DNA of 64,000 bases from NCBI GenBank assembly GCA_907163375.1, contig CAJQUW010016167.1, positions 124,001 through 188,000 of the forward strand, written 5' to 3'. The notes below the pieces were generated by a model. That model was not told the origin of the DNA and did not search any database. It saw only the letters and a program-made list of their open reading frames with translations. Of the stretch, positions 1 to 11,130 are shown piece by piece. Every line of letters starts with the position of its first letter. The stretch's first letter is position 1. The translations under genes were made by a program, and so were the position numbers. Source of the DNA: Prostheceraeus crozeri (Eukaryota; Platyhelminthes; Polycladida; Euryleptidae).

Positions 1-101
1 TTCTTCTTCCCCTTGGGCGCGTCATTTTCAGTTGCACGATCTGTCTTTCTCGGAGGAGCATCACGACCTCTTCTAGAATAAACCAGTATCCTTGAATTGA
101 A
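1..101 (-). CDS. USP-like final strand exon, cut by window edge
   Basis: The exon opens after a TTTTGCAG acceptor (102-104) in phase 0, matching the phase left by the exon at 1490-1590. It encodes FNSRILVYSRRGRDAPP. RILVYSRR is the closing beta strand of USP domains (AYxLxYxR). A basic tail (GKKKK-like) follows and continues off the window, so the protein's C-terminus is not seen. Confidence 0.7.
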
Positions 102-1489
102 CTGCAAAACAAGATTTCAGGAGATAAATTAGCCATTTGAAGGAGGTTTCATAGTCAGAGTCCGTTCAATTCATGGGACTCTATACTTTGATTGAGTAGT
201 GATGAATAGAAACAATGTTTCAAGTAATAACAACATATTGTTATCAAGTCAACTGTAAGTGATTTTCAACATATTGATAACATGTCGTGCTCCGTCATGA
301 AACAGAAATGTAATGCAAATCGCGAAGTGTGGAGTAAGATAGATACTCGCGGCTACAGCCATATTATCACTGTAATTATGTAGGGAAGAATTTATGGAAT
401 CATCGAATGAATTAAGGTTTTAGCATTTTCGAAATTATATGCTCAGTAGCACTGCCTTCATCATTAGAGATCATACAGTAATATGTAGTCTTGCATGGAT
501 GGGCTTTATTCAACCTTCCCTAGAATCAAAATCAGGATTCCGAGTACCAATTAATTCAGACATACAGTGAATTGGATCGATTTAACTTTTTTAGGTGAAA
601 TGAGGCTCCTACAGGCCTCATTCGCTGATGTAGTAGTAGTAGTAAAGTGTATATATTTCATGAAAAAATGAAAATCATTCAATACAAATGCTAATACAAA
701 ATAACGGAGAGTAAAGTGTGACATTTACATACAAATAAAGTTGCAGTTACTCAAGAGTTCTATCTCAGCGTTGGAAGGACATATTGAAGTCAAGACAAGC
801 TTTTACAAAAAATGCGTTGCTTCTTCTAGCGGTATGAAAAGCGTCTATTGCAAAGTTTCTTGAAAAATGCAGACGACGAGAAACAAATTCTCTCAAAGGA
901 TGAAGTGGGTTTTCACATTTCAGCAAAAAAGAAGAAATTAACTTGCTGAACAGGTCATCAATATCGCTCACTATGTTACACTTACATTTGAATCCGCAGA
1001 TAATATGGTGAGCACGTTTCGTAATGCGACGAATCTTAGATTGTACACTTTAAGTTCGGCGACAAAAATGGGAGCAGCATACGTTAACACAGATGAGATA
1101 AGAAAGTTATGTTTCACAATCTCCTGCTATTTTCACTTCATCTTTTTGTGTTTTGGGTCAATAATTACGGACATTCATAACACAATGCATTATCAAATTC
1201 TCTTTTCTTTACTGCAGAGAGTCGGAACTCGCGACATTCAATCATTTTCAAACGTAAGCCATCACCTTCCATGTTTAACTTTCAAAACACACCATTCCAT
1301 CGCATGCATTTCAGAGGAAATATTTAACAATTAACCGGAAAAACTGTAGACTTATTGGATCCCAAGCTGCCGCAATTTTGGTCATTAAATATGCTATTTA
1401 ATAGCGACTAGTATGACCTATGATGATGGATTCAAGTCAATGCTATATAATAACTGTCAGTTTGGAAAAGTTCGTTTATAGAAACTTAC

Positions 1490-2080
1490 TCCGATATCAT
1501 TCCTCACGTGGGTATTATTGATATCAACTCTCCCCACCAATGCGTCATCAAGCTTGTAGGCTGATTCTCCGCTGAACACATAAGTGAGATCTGGAAGAGA
1601 GAATATAAGGTTATATATAACTTTACATATGTAAAGTACACGTACACAGATATTACGCATTAACCCCTCCGCATGACTATCAGAGTAGGATGACGGTCCC
1701 TGTCTTAGCCTGCAGGCACGTTCCCATTCTGCTTGACTGCAAGCCGGATCCGCTAGTGATTGAAGCATCTTAATTTGTGATAATTTCTGCTCCCATGTCC
1801 TACCTTAAATTGATATGCAAATACGTAATTCAATTACAGCAAATTAATTACCTGTCTGCTACCGTAGTTACGTACAGGATGTGAAAGTAAACCAGTGTAA
1901 GTGATACGAAATGAAACAATTAACACGATAATTATGACCATGATCGTCGAACGATGAATGATGAACTAACTTTCCAGGTAATACTATAGTGCTTATTACT
2001 CACAGTGTGCATTGTTGTCCACACCCCGAACATTGACCACGGACACCAGTTCGTAATCAATCTTGTTGATGCGTACGACA
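1490..2080 (-). CDS. USP-like His box, two exons
   Basis: Exon 2004-2080 encodes VVRINKIDYELVSVVNVRG and then VDNNAH. Exon 1490-1590 encodes the following YLTYVFSGESAYKLDD and ALVGRV. The intron splits the Tyr codon and the phases match exactly. Together they give the USP His box (consensus YxLxAVxxHxGxxxxGHYxxYVxxxxxWYxFDDxxVxxV), with the catalytic His in NNAHY and the acidic pair in KLDD. Retention of these residues across an in-phase junction argues that this part of the domain is, or recently was, functional. Confidence 0.75.
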
Positions 2081-2185
2081 CTGAAAATGCAAGCATAATG
2101 GAATGAAGTATATGATATGAAGTATGAATCATCAAGAGAAAAACTTGCTCATCCAAGAATAAGAAGTGATTCTCCTTAACATCAC

Positions 2186-2280
2186 GAGTCAAGTAGATAG
2201 TGAATGTTTCGGAAGTTTCGCCAATTATCATGCGATGAGAAGCGGATACTTTCTTCCTGCAGGTGCTGCAGAAATACTCC
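2186..2280 (-). CDS. USP-like zinc-ribbon exon, second CxxC
   Basis: After a TTTTTCACCTTAG acceptor the exon encodes EYFCSTCRKKVSASHRMII and then GETSETFTIYLTR. This follows the USP pattern YxCxxCxxxxxAxxxxxIxxxPxxLxIxLKRF and supplies the second CxxC of the zinc ribbon and the LKRF-like strand (IYLTR). The donor is uncertain. GTGATG at 2180-2185 is one candidate. Confidence 0.65.
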
Positions 2281-3136
2281 CTAAGGTGAAAAAGATAGGG
2301 ATTAATGAAATTGAAGCAACAAGAGTGACAATGTGATTAAGGAAACATGGAGTATAGTAGCGCGAAATATCAGGAAACCTACGCCTGTTATGTGGACGGT
2401 ATCCTATCCTTACTCTTCGATTCAGTAACAATAAGTACATGTAGCTACTCAGTTAATACACTAAGCCAGGGTTGCAACCGACCGGGTTCTTGGCGCCCGG
2501 GGCAGGTGTCATGAAAACCGGCCAGCCGGAGGCGGGGCCAGCGGCTAGCGTATTCAAACCGGCCGGTCGGGGTTGGGACGGCTGCTGGTGTCTCTGTTCC
2601 TTTTGGTTAAGGTTTTGATCGTCAGACATTATTTGGTGAACTTGTGCTATTACACATTATTCAATCTCCATATGGGATAGGGACCTCCATTAAATATGTG
2701 AATGGTAGGCCTACCGGTACTCCAGGTACCAGGGAGAGAGAGGTACATGTACCTATTATAATACAATATCATGCAACGCTATTATTCGCTCTTTCATATC
2801 ATCTTTCGTACGATGAACAGTAATACACGTGATGACTTATTTACTAATCTAATGAGTCGTAGGTCTACTTTATAATTTATGATAATATCAACTACATTTT
2901 CAAAGTCAAATAAATACAAGCAAGTTGAAAACAGATAATCAATCTAATGACCCAAACGAGCAATGCTATAGCCTCATAATGACGTCGATGTAATGGCATG
3001 TGCGTATATGTACATGCCACCTCCACAAGAAAACTTTAAGCGGTCACCAATTCCTAGTTCCAAGTTTCAAAATTTTTATAACGAGAAAAGTTCTGAGATG
3101 AACAATGTGATTGCATATCGTAGCCTTGACCAATTG

Positions 3137-3431
3137 CTCTACCTACGCTGCAATAAGGCATCCTTATCACTGGTAACTCTGAGATACCGGGTCCTTTCTC
3201 GTACAACTCCTGCTTCATGAACATAGGCATATTTCACTAAGCCACCCCCTCTGACAAAAGATCGTTCCATGCCACTGTGTGCAACTGTTCCACAATTCTT
3301 TTTGAGAAACTTTGATGAAGTGCTTACTTTATTATGTGCGGTTTCCCAAACGATGCGACACAGTCTGTGACGGTAGAGGTCAAATCCGATGGATGACATT
3401 GAATGGTGAATTCACTCACCGAACTCCGCGT
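3137..3431 (-). CDS. Possible further exons of the USP-like gene
   Basis: Two splice-bounded open stretches. The one at 3328-3431 lies between a TTCTTGACAG acceptor and a GTAAGC donor and encodes EFTIQCHPSDLTSTVTDC. The one at about 3137-3258 encodes GGGLVKYAYVHEAGVVRER and TRYLRVTSDKDALLQRR. Their place between the two CxxC halves of the zinc ribbon suggests finger-domain exons, but phases do not join cleanly and neither matches a family I know. Confidence 0.3.
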
Positions 3432-3699
3432 CTGTCAAGAAAGCAAGAACGATATTGACACAAATGCATCTGTTGCATATGCTGGATATTCTTCGTGTAT
3501 ACATATATTCAACGATATCCAAAAATCTTACATTTAGTTAGGAACATGTATATGTAAAATATTTCAATTTTGGTGTTAAATGAAGAAAGAACATGCTTCA
3601 ATTTTTCATTGACAACTGAACATGAAGCCATCTTAAAAAAATATGTTTCTCTGCCATATTGCATAACAGTATACATATCTATAAGTGCTGTGAACCTAC

Positions 3700-3852
3700 C
3701 TATCTTTTGAAGGATGTCGACTACTTCACTAGTGCGCGTATGTACCACAACTTTAAATGGAAAAATGTCAAGCTCTTACTCACCTTCGCTCCGCAGTTGT
3801 CACATGTCGTCTGTGTACAACATTCAATTGAAAGTCCGTCATTATAGCATAC
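3700..3852 (-). CDS. USP-like zinc-ribbon exon, first CxxC
   Basis: The segment 3784-3852, after a CTGCTTCAG acceptor, encodes VCYNDGLSIECCTQTTCDNCGAK. The CDNC pair corresponds to the first half of the zinc ribbon in USP fingers. Sequence down to 3700 encodes FPFKVVVHTRTSEVVDILQK, matching the strand and helix that normally follow (fxLxL...lxxxL). The two parts are in different frames near 3770, so there is either a frameshift or a very small intron. Confidence 0.6.
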
Positions 3853-4171
3853 CTGAAGCAGAGAATTAGTTAATTTTTATAATAACCAATCGAGACACAT
3901 GGATGCTTCTTACGCATGAATAAATGGAAAGAGTCTGATGTCTGTTGCACGGATATAAATCAGGTGGGTAAGATTTTGGCTACATTATGTTAATGCATAC
4001 CGTATACAACTTGTATTCTTGTGCTACTCATTCTATGGAATGAATTAAACATTTTCAGGGGCCCAAGAGTGCCTAAAGGATCATTACTTTCTTAATCATT
4101 CTCATCGATTTTGATGAAATGTGCTAAGACATTTTTAAGAACTGTACGAAAATTCCTTTTCATTTACTTAC

Positions 4172-4264
4172 CGTATCGAGAATGGGGGCCATCACCTCAG
4201 TAAAGAAGGGGAACACATCCTGCTGCTCACCGGAATCCCATTTCATGTGTTGACAAACTCGCTC
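4172..4264 (-). CDS. USP-like QQD box exon
   Basis: A 93-nt exon between a GCTTTCCAG acceptor and a GTAAGT donor. It encodes ERVCQHMKWDSGEQQDVFPFF and TEVMAPILDT. GEQQDVFPFF corresponds to the QQDAHEFL box that follows the Cys box by about 60-100 residues in USPs, and the spacing here fits. The exon is fully open and too short to stand out as a long ORF. Confidence 0.7.
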
Positions 4265-4779
4265 CTGGAAAGCAACGGGAGAATTTGAAATATACTACAC
4301 CGGTGTGCCATCTTATGTTCCAGGTTTTCAGTTATACCCACGGTTATATGCCGCAATCAACTTATACATGCACGAGCAAAATCAAATTATTAAAATCTTT
4401 ATGAGGAAAACCAAGTAAGACACATTGGCGTGTGTTAAATGCTGTTTAGCAATTTGTCATACAGCAAGGAGTCGCAATTCAAATGCGGTAGCCTTTGACC
4501 TTTAGAAGGTAAGCCCAACTCCGATGGAACGGCAAAAAACGAGAATTGAAAGTAAAGTAAGCAACCTTCATTGGTGAGTGATATTGGACATGCTTATTTG
4601 GTATTGAACAGCAGCTACTAACTTGTCCTGAACTCCTATGAGATGTTATATGTTTGAAATGGTTATTTAAATGATACTAGGATTATAATTCCGGATCATT
4701 CTGCTATTCATTTAATATGAACTGAACTTGCATCTTCCATTCTTCAGCATCATTACTGACCGTTAGGATATCATTCACT

Positions 4780-4999
4780 TAACACCACGCTTTTTCTTCG
4801 ATCTTCATCCAGCTCCTTTGCGCACATGGACTGTAGGAAAGTCCATAAGCCTTTTATTAGGTCAAGTGGCATCTTCAACTTCGCTGTCAATTGTACGACC
4901 GACTTTGTCGTGTACCTGAGGATCGTTGGGCGGAATACGTATGCAATGTACTGCATGACGGCATTAAACCAGCACGTCTTTTTGGTTGGATTGAGCATC
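4780..4999 (-). CDS. USP-like protease exon with catalytic Cys box
   Basis: After a TATATTTTACAG acceptor the exon encodes MLNPTKKTCWFNAVMQYIAY. This matches the ubiquitin-specific protease Cys box (consensus GLxNxGNTCYMNAxLQ), placing the nucleophile at the Cys of KKTCWFN. The usual GN before TC is replaced by KK, so the oxyanion-hole region is unusual. The rest (TTKSVVQLTAKLKMPLDLI, WTFLQSM) fits the alpha-helical thumb. The low-coordinate splice donor is not certain. Read with the exons to the left it forms the start of a complete USP fold. Confidence 0.7.
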
Positions 5000-5119
5000 C
5001 TGTAAAATATAAATATTTGATAAAATGCATACAGTATTTAGGACATTTCTTTGCTAATCAGACTCAAGAAGTAAGTAAAAATCGTCAGGCATAAACCAAC
5101 GGTAATTTAATAAAACAAA

Positions 5120-5640
5120 TTACTTCAATGTCATATCCGCCGTGTCTGAGACAGCTTTGAAGAGTATGTCCGAAGTCAATACCGTATAGTCAGGCTTCTT
5201 GGTGGGACGGACTTTTCCGTCCCATTCCAAATGAAAAATGCCGGAATTCCCATGGGTTTCCCATTTCATACAGCGAATAATTACTTCAAACCTTTTCAGC
5301 TTCTGATATGTTTTCATAAAAATGTCGTCCTATTGTTACTATGATCGCGTTTTTTGCCTTCGAATTTGTTCTCCTACACCAGTTATAAAACGCTGTAACC
5401 TCAGGGCACTGGAAATCTTGTAAGTCACAGCTGTGTTTATCATCTCTACCTGCTTCATTTGGAAACATTTGACAGCGATGACTCGATCGTTTCAGCTGGT
5501 ATAAAGTTGTTAGTGCCCAAGGAATTTTGAATTGAGTTGAAATGGAAGAGCCTGTACCTTTACACATATTTACCCTGGTCACCGATGAGAAAAGTGTCGG
5601 TAAACTATACTTTCATTTCTGTTGAATATTGAAAATCAGG
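5120..5640 (-). CDS. Linker exons between SWIM and USP domains
   Basis: Two overlapping open stretches lie here. One covers 5286-5582 (contains KIPWALTTLYQLKRSSH and EVTAFYNWCRRTNSKAKN). The other covers 5120-5317 (contains MKWETHGNSGIFHLEWDG and KPDYTVLTSDILFKAV). They sit between the SWIM exon and the USP Cys-box exon on the same strand, so they probably encode the joining segment. The two reading frames differ near 5290, meaning a frameshift or a splice I cannot place. I recognise no family for this segment. Confidence 0.45.
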
Positions 5641-5881
5641 AAGTCCTTTATAGAATAAGGGAGTATATTTTGAGAATAATAACTTTCATTTACCTGTTGC
5701 CATAATCTGAAATACTACTGTACTATCAGAGGCTCCATGTTCATCAGAATTGGAGAGAAAGCCGGAGCAGAAAAGTATGCGGTATGTATCTAGTGATGTT
5801 CTTCAGCATATTCTATATATAATATACATGAAGATAAATGTCCACAATTGATTACGGGATATCAGAGGAAATTGCATATAC

Positions 5882-6232
5882 GTACTGGGTGAAGTATCTG
5901 GCGTGCGCAGCTTCGATGACAAATGGCTCTTCATCCATCTGGATAGCCTGGGAATCAGAAGCAGCCTCCACTTCCAGCATATCTATATCACCTGTGCGAG
6001 GAGCCTTCCTGCCTGATTTACCGGCTTTCCCCTTCCTCCTATTGATGATGTTGGTGAGGGTGACTTTCTTCATTGACTTCGATGTTTCCACTCCCAGGCT
6101 GATTCGCACCGCGAGAACATGCCAGCATGAAGTGATGGCGGGGCAACTGCAACTTTCGGTGGGATAGACTTTCACGATATACTCCTTATCTCCGGAAACG
6201 ATGAATGATCCTTTTCGCGAAACATGAAGAAC
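5882..6232 (-). CDS. SWIM zinc-finger exon of the MULE gene
   Basis: The exon starts after a TTTTTCAG acceptor and continues in phase 0 from the MULE exon. It encodes VLHVSRKGSFIVSGDKEY followed by ESCSCPAITSCWHVLAV, a textbook SWIM finger (CxC...CxH) with the usual preceding beta strands. SWIM domains follow the DDE core in MULE transposases and in the domesticated ZSWIM proteins, where they are thought to bind DNA or protein. Downstream is a basic patch (RRKGKAGKSGRKAPR) and an acidic tail. A GTATAT donor after the TAC codon closes the exon in phase 0. No internal stop. Confidence 0.85.
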
Positions 6233-6417
6233 CTGAAAAAATAAAATTCAAATTCACGAAATATTTGTTGAAAACGTGAGCATTAAGTGATGTGTGTTTT
6301 ACTTCATTAAATCGTACCATGACACTATTTAAATCATCCCAGAATTAGACTACTTTAATTAGAATTAGTAATCGTGGAAATATGTATTGGCTTGATAATT
6401 GATTGAATATACAAAAT

Positions 6418-6562
6418 TTAGGGGAAGGCCAAGTTTCTGGTGATAGGTCATAAATAACTTTCTTATATCACAAGATAGCCTTGGTCACTAGGTTGAAATA
6501 TGTCGTGTGATATCAAAAAAGTTATTTATGCCCTACCTACAGAAGCTTGCTTTCCCAAAGCT
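6418..6562. mobile_element. Small hairpin MITE in an intron
   Basis: About 145 bp with imperfect inverted arms of roughly 55 bp. The left arm runs from GGGGAAGGCCAAG through CATAAATAACTTTCTTATAT. The right arm is its reverse complement with about 20% differences. It sits in the intron between the MULE and SWIM exons. No target duplication was identified and no superfamily is assigned. Confidence 0.55.
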
Positions 6563-7083
6563 TTATATATTTCTGACATTTCATTGATAAGTTAAGCATT
6601 TGGAACGCTTTAGGATCATTACCGTCGTGGAATTATACTGATTTCTTCTAGCAAGGATAATTGACATTGTTGGGTAACTTCTTCATTTCATATAACCTCA
6701 TAATTCCAATTATCGCCTTAGTGCTTACTTAGCTAATCGGAAACACATCTGAAATACAGTACAATTCCATTACCGTCTGCATGCAACAAGTCGCCCAACG
6801 GAAACATCGTAAGTGCCCTACTTCAATTTGTTCCGCGCTCGGCAAGTGAACCTTGAAGTGCGAAGAAGTTATTATTACTATTAAGAAGTATGTTAAATTT
6901 GGAGTTCAGATAGTGCTTACTTTCTGAAATAAGTTGCTTCCCAAATCTAATGTGACGTTCAGTAACTTACTTAAGTCAGTGTTCATTTAGTGTACGAAAT
7001 GGCTAAGTTAGTGCTGATTCAGTTTACATAAATGTAGTAAGAAAGTAACTTGTCATGTACATGCTCGTATATTACATTACACA

Positions 7084-7370
7084 GACTTACATGCAATCCG
7101 TCAGCTGTAGATGATAAACAGTCCAATTACCAACTGATTTCCAAATCATATTTGATTATTGATATCAAACATGACATAGAAATCCTTTGGCTTCAGGTGC
7201 AATGGCTTTATGCCTCTACAATCATATATTATATGATAGTGACTTACATGAAATCCGTCTTCTGTAGATGATGAACAGTCCAATTACCAACTGATTTCCA
7301 GATCATATTTAATAAATGATACCAAGCATGACACAGAAATCCTTTGACATTTGGTACTATGGCTTCCTAT
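7084..7370. repeat. Tandem pair of about 145-bp repeats
   Basis: Two diverged copies (about 7084-7225 and 7242-7370) share GTAGATGAT, CAGTCCAATTACCAACTGAT and CAGAAATCCTTTG in the same order. They lie in an intron of the MULE-SWIM-USP gene and have no coding content. Confidence 0.6.
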
Positions 7371-7689
7371 CACCAGACTGAAACAAATAAGTTTACAGCT
7401 CATTTCATCATTTATGTAGAAATAATTGCACCATAACACCAATATTAAAGTACAATATTTTACATTGTCTTCGACATGAGATATCAATGGGCAGTCCTTA
7501 AAATTTTTTTAAATTGTATTCTTTAATTTCCCTTATACTTTGATGGCGGTGTGTTTCCCTAATAATCCTTGACATAAAGAAGCTTACACTTTGACTATAG
7601 AGAAGCTGCAGGCGTAACATGATGAACCGTACCACGAAAATGATACATTCACATCACAATTACAGACATCGAATTCTAAATTTACTAAC

Positions 7690-8799
7690 CTCGTTGTTTA
7701 GAACAGCGCGTTCAGCCATAATGATGGAGGAAAGACGAGGCTTCGGATGGGGTGGTCTCACGGGATTCAGTTGTAGGGCACCCCGGATAGTACTTTTCAA
7801 TTCGTCGATGTCCATCTGGAGCTTGTTGTCTTGGATGTCGTCAACTTCAAGTAGCCCTTCGTAATCCTTCATCACCACCCACTCTCCTTCCCCCGCCACC
7901 GCACGCTTGAACTCAGAGACGTAAAACGTTTGGAAATTGTGCAGCACCAAGACCAGTACATCAACTTCAACCTCCTTCCTGTGCTGACCTACTTTCATGA
8001 CATTATTCATGGACTCGCTGCTGTTAATAGTGATGCCATTGTCACACCTTGGGAAGCCCATTCTTGCCAAGGCGAAAGTCGCGGCGCGGTCCCGGATTGG
8101 CTTCGCCAAGTTGGAGGTGAAATATCTTTGAAAGTCGGCGCTCCATCTCCCGGACATCTCCTGAAGTAGCTGGTTAAATGAATCCTCGTCCACTGTTGTT
8201 AGGAGCTCCTTCAACTGGTCCCGGTAGAACCTGGAGTTCCTGAGACGGCACCTTTCCAGACAGATACCTCCTAAGACACGACTGGAGGTGATTCCAGCAA
8301 TGAGCTAGTTTAATGGTAGGAAAGGCACCCGTGCTGGCGTTGTTCAGAGCGGCCTCTTGGTCTTGTACTATCCGCTGATTTCGCATCCATGCGCACTCAG
8401 GGCGATGACGCAAAAAGTTCCAAAAGTAAGAATGTGTCGCCTCCAATTTTCGGTAATGAAGGAAAAAAGCAATGGGAAAGACCGGAGCACCTCTTACTGC
8501 AGTCAGGCGACAAAGTAGCGGTGATACGTATATGTCGGATAACTTGAACGTAGTATCGTATGACAATATCTGCTCTCCTGCCGTCTCTGTCACTCGGCGA
8601 CCTATTAACATAGCCGCTTCGTCAAATAAAATGACCATGTAGTCCGACGCACCGTTGACAAAATTTATCGCTTGCACAAAATGCGGCAGGGCACCTGCGA
8701 TGCTTATGATACTATCAAGGACGTCACCGTCAATTTTTGCGAGAGTCTTCGCCATGGCTTTGCTATTTTTCACCTGCCGGACATTGCGAGGTGGCTTCC
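7690..8799 (-). CDS. MULE-type transposase exon, frameshifted
   Basis: This exon encodes the catalytic core of a Mutator-like (MULE) DDE transposase. It opens after a pyrimidine-rich CAG acceptor at 8800-8802 with a KPPRNVRQVKN motif typical of the family. Next come YDTTFKLSDIYVSPL (first Asp), GAPVFPIAFFLHYRKLEAT, VQDQEAALNNA (second acidic region) and HCWNHLQSCLRRYL. The second half contains GITINSSESMNNVMK, the conserved region after the DDE core. Reading changes frame once near 8245-8275, so as it stands the transposase is broken, unless this is a sequence error. The exon ends in phase 0 at a GAG|GTTAGT donor and joins in phase to the SWIM exon at 5882-6232. The superfamily call is firm. 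Whether this is a transposon gene or a domesticated host gene is open. Confidence 0.8.
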
Positions 8800-9257
8800 C
8801 TGAAAGATTTGACAGCGGTTGTACCTAAACGGCAAATTAGTAATGATAAACAGTGAAAAGAGTCGCAAGTGCACGCGAATTTATTCTTAAGCAGTACAAA
8901 TTGATTACGTTAATTTCCGGAAGCTTTCAGAACATGACAATTACGTAGTACTACATGCAACAGATAAAATACATGCACAGCAGTCTCCCTGTAGGCCGAC
9001 CCCTCAAGAGCGTCCATTCCGCTGCAATGACCGGTTTGTTCGTGATATAACGGCTTCTACATAAAAAATGACCCTTCAACTTTCCCGCTTGAACAAAGAG
9101 CGATCTGGTTTTGGTTCATTGATAGGATCATTCCACGTCACGTAAATGACCAACATTTTCCATATTTGTTGATGTTTTAGCATTAAGACGAACAGTAATA
9201 GGACATTTTTGTAAAAAATTTCAGACTGCAACAACAGCTTGTGATAAACATTGTTAA

Positions 9258-9557
9258 TCACCTTGCTACCTTGTGCCGATGAGTCGGCTTCGACCCCTGG
9301 CGATACCCATAGCGTTCATTCTCCATTTTCTTCTTACCTTGTTGTAATGAAACATCATCACATGCATCTTCAATAGGATATCCACGTAAGTCTGTGTCAT
9401 TGGCATCAGAGGTACAATATTTCAAGTCTTCCAACACTTCCACTCGGGCGCGTTTGTTGATGCTTCGCTTAGATAACATTATCATTAAAACGTGAAAGGA
9501 TCGTGGATGAGTAAAATAAGTGTTTCTATCCATTTGAAAAGGATAAACGTTAAACAA
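9258..9557 (-). CDS. Possible 5' exon of the MULE gene
   Basis: An open stretch of 99 codons containing SKRSINKRARVEVLEDLKY and DDVSLQQGKKKMENERYGY. It lies just upstream of the MULE exon on the same strand and has a basic, acidic-mixed composition. Candidate donors (AAG|GTAGCA, AAG|GTGATT) do not match the phase of the acceptor at 8800-8802, so membership is unproven. Confidence 0.25.
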   Translation of the reverse strand: MFNVYPFQMDRNTYFTHPRSFHVLMIMLSKRSINKRARVEVLEDLKYCTSDANDTDLRGYPIEDACDDVSLQQGKKKMENERYGYRQGSKPTHRHKVAR

Positions 9558-10058
9558 TATTTAATCGTATTCATCATATTTAAACGTAATTTAAGAGATT
9601 TGATCTCCTATAAAAATCCTTCAACAAATGGAAGTCCTCTGGCTTTATTGAAAATTCTAGGGATATAATAAGATGATGTTATCAAAACTCATCCTGGAGA
9701 ATTCCTACAATTAATTGCAAAAAAACATCACGAGTATTAAATTATTGTTATATTTATTTTTGAAAAGAATATGCAGTCAATCATTGCGATTCTTGTGAGG
9801 ATGTACGCAACTATATAGTCAAATGTATAACGGCTAGTGATCAAACATAATACAGTATATCATTGAATATCAAAGCAGAATAACTGACCATATGCCGATA
9901 GTTAGCCGACAATGTAGAATCCTCGCATAGGTGCCGACACCGCGGTTATCTATTAAGAGACGAGATGTCGCCATGTCGAGATATCGTTACAGAATCGAAG
10001 TACCGCTTTCATGCCGACGAAATGCCGACATTTTCCACCGGGATGCTTTCTTTGCGCG

Positions 10059-11017
10059 CTAAACCGCTACAGTGCACCGCGTACTCCTGATCTTTTCCAA
10101 GAAAGCACCAACATTCTTCCTCTGCTTTTCATCCTGAATATCATTCATCAATTCTTCTTTCACTCTTTGATCTTTACTGAAGACAGAATAAAAGAGAGAC
10201 AGTGGAAGGTGAATCTCATCAATACGCCGTGAAAGGGCATCTATGTACAAGAATCTGTGATCCAACACACGAAGAGGTTTAACGAAATCCATGTTTAGAA
10301 TCATACACAGCTCCGCAAATTCATCGTTGACACTTTGTTTAATGTCTGTGTGAACTGCTCTTGCAAAAATCTGCAATTTTTCATCAAATGCACCAACAAA
10401 TTTCTAAGCCGCGTTGTTGACAGCATGATATGTATCGCCATCGGCATCAACGAGATTTGGAGCTAATTTTTTGCGAATTAGAGTCTCCAGTCCTGAAACA
10501 CATCCTCGCATGGTGCTACAGCTGTCCATCAGAACAGACACAAAGCTTTCTGGCGGTATACTGTTTTTGTAAAAAAGTGCTTCAACAGCTCTACAGTAGT
10601 CATTGGCCTTGCGACCTGTCAACTTCAGTGCTTCAACATGATGAGTGACAACTTCACATCTTGAGTCATCGAATAAATGAACAAGAATATCAAGAATTCT
10701 TTCACCTGCTTTAGAGGTGCTTTCATCAAGATTCAAACTAAAAGAATTGCTTGCATTTGAGCTACAACCTCGTCTTTGAAGGTTTTGCCAACGCCGAATT
10801 CAGTTTTGTATTAATAAGTTGTTCTATGAGTGGATAAACGCCTAAGAGCTTCAGGATCCCTACTCAACTCCTTGGCTAGATTGATTATAGAAGGAACTGC
10901 CGAGTATGAAATTGATTGCTCAGTCAATGTTGCTGAAATTGTAGCAATTTGGTTCTGAATCCCAGTGTAAAAAGTTATGCTTTGTGCTAGCATTTCATTA
11001 GCATTTGATGGTAGCAT
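10059..11017 (-). pseudogene. hAT transposase fragment (middle part)
   Basis: Three open pieces in different frames carry hAT transposase similarity. The first (10811-11017) contains SITFYTGIQNQIATISATL. The second (10404-10736) contains SFVSVLMDSCSTMRGCVSG and DADGDTYHAVNNA. The third (10059-10376) contains NDEFAELCMILNM and RFLYIDALSRRIDEI. All three match, in order, the complete hAT at 34067-38948 (for example SILMDSCAIMRGSKSS and DIDGDTCHHVNNA). The N-terminal zinc finger and the C-terminal dimerisation region are absent. Two frame changes and a missing C-terminus make it dead. Confidence 0.75.
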
Positions 11018-11100
11018 AATGCTGGCATTTTTCCCACCTTAATTCTTCAGCATAACAATGCCGACATAATGCTAGCATCGTGGTGCGTTTACAATGCTTG
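10975..11100. repeat. Degenerate TGCTAGCAT repeat
   Basis: Several copies of (A)TGCTAGCAT and variants (TGCTGGCAT, ATTAGCAT) overlap the 5' side of the hAT fragment. The same degenerate repeat recurs at 26240-26545, next to an orphan N-terminal exon of the same hAT family. Confidence 0.6.
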
Positions 11101-11130
11101 CCCTACCTAGTATATCCCGGTTTGAAAGTA

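Noticed and set aside
2467-2600. GC-rich patch starting CAGGGTTGCAACCG
   Set aside because: It looks like a possible hAT edge or CpG-rich repeat, but there is no inverted partner and it lies in an intron region.
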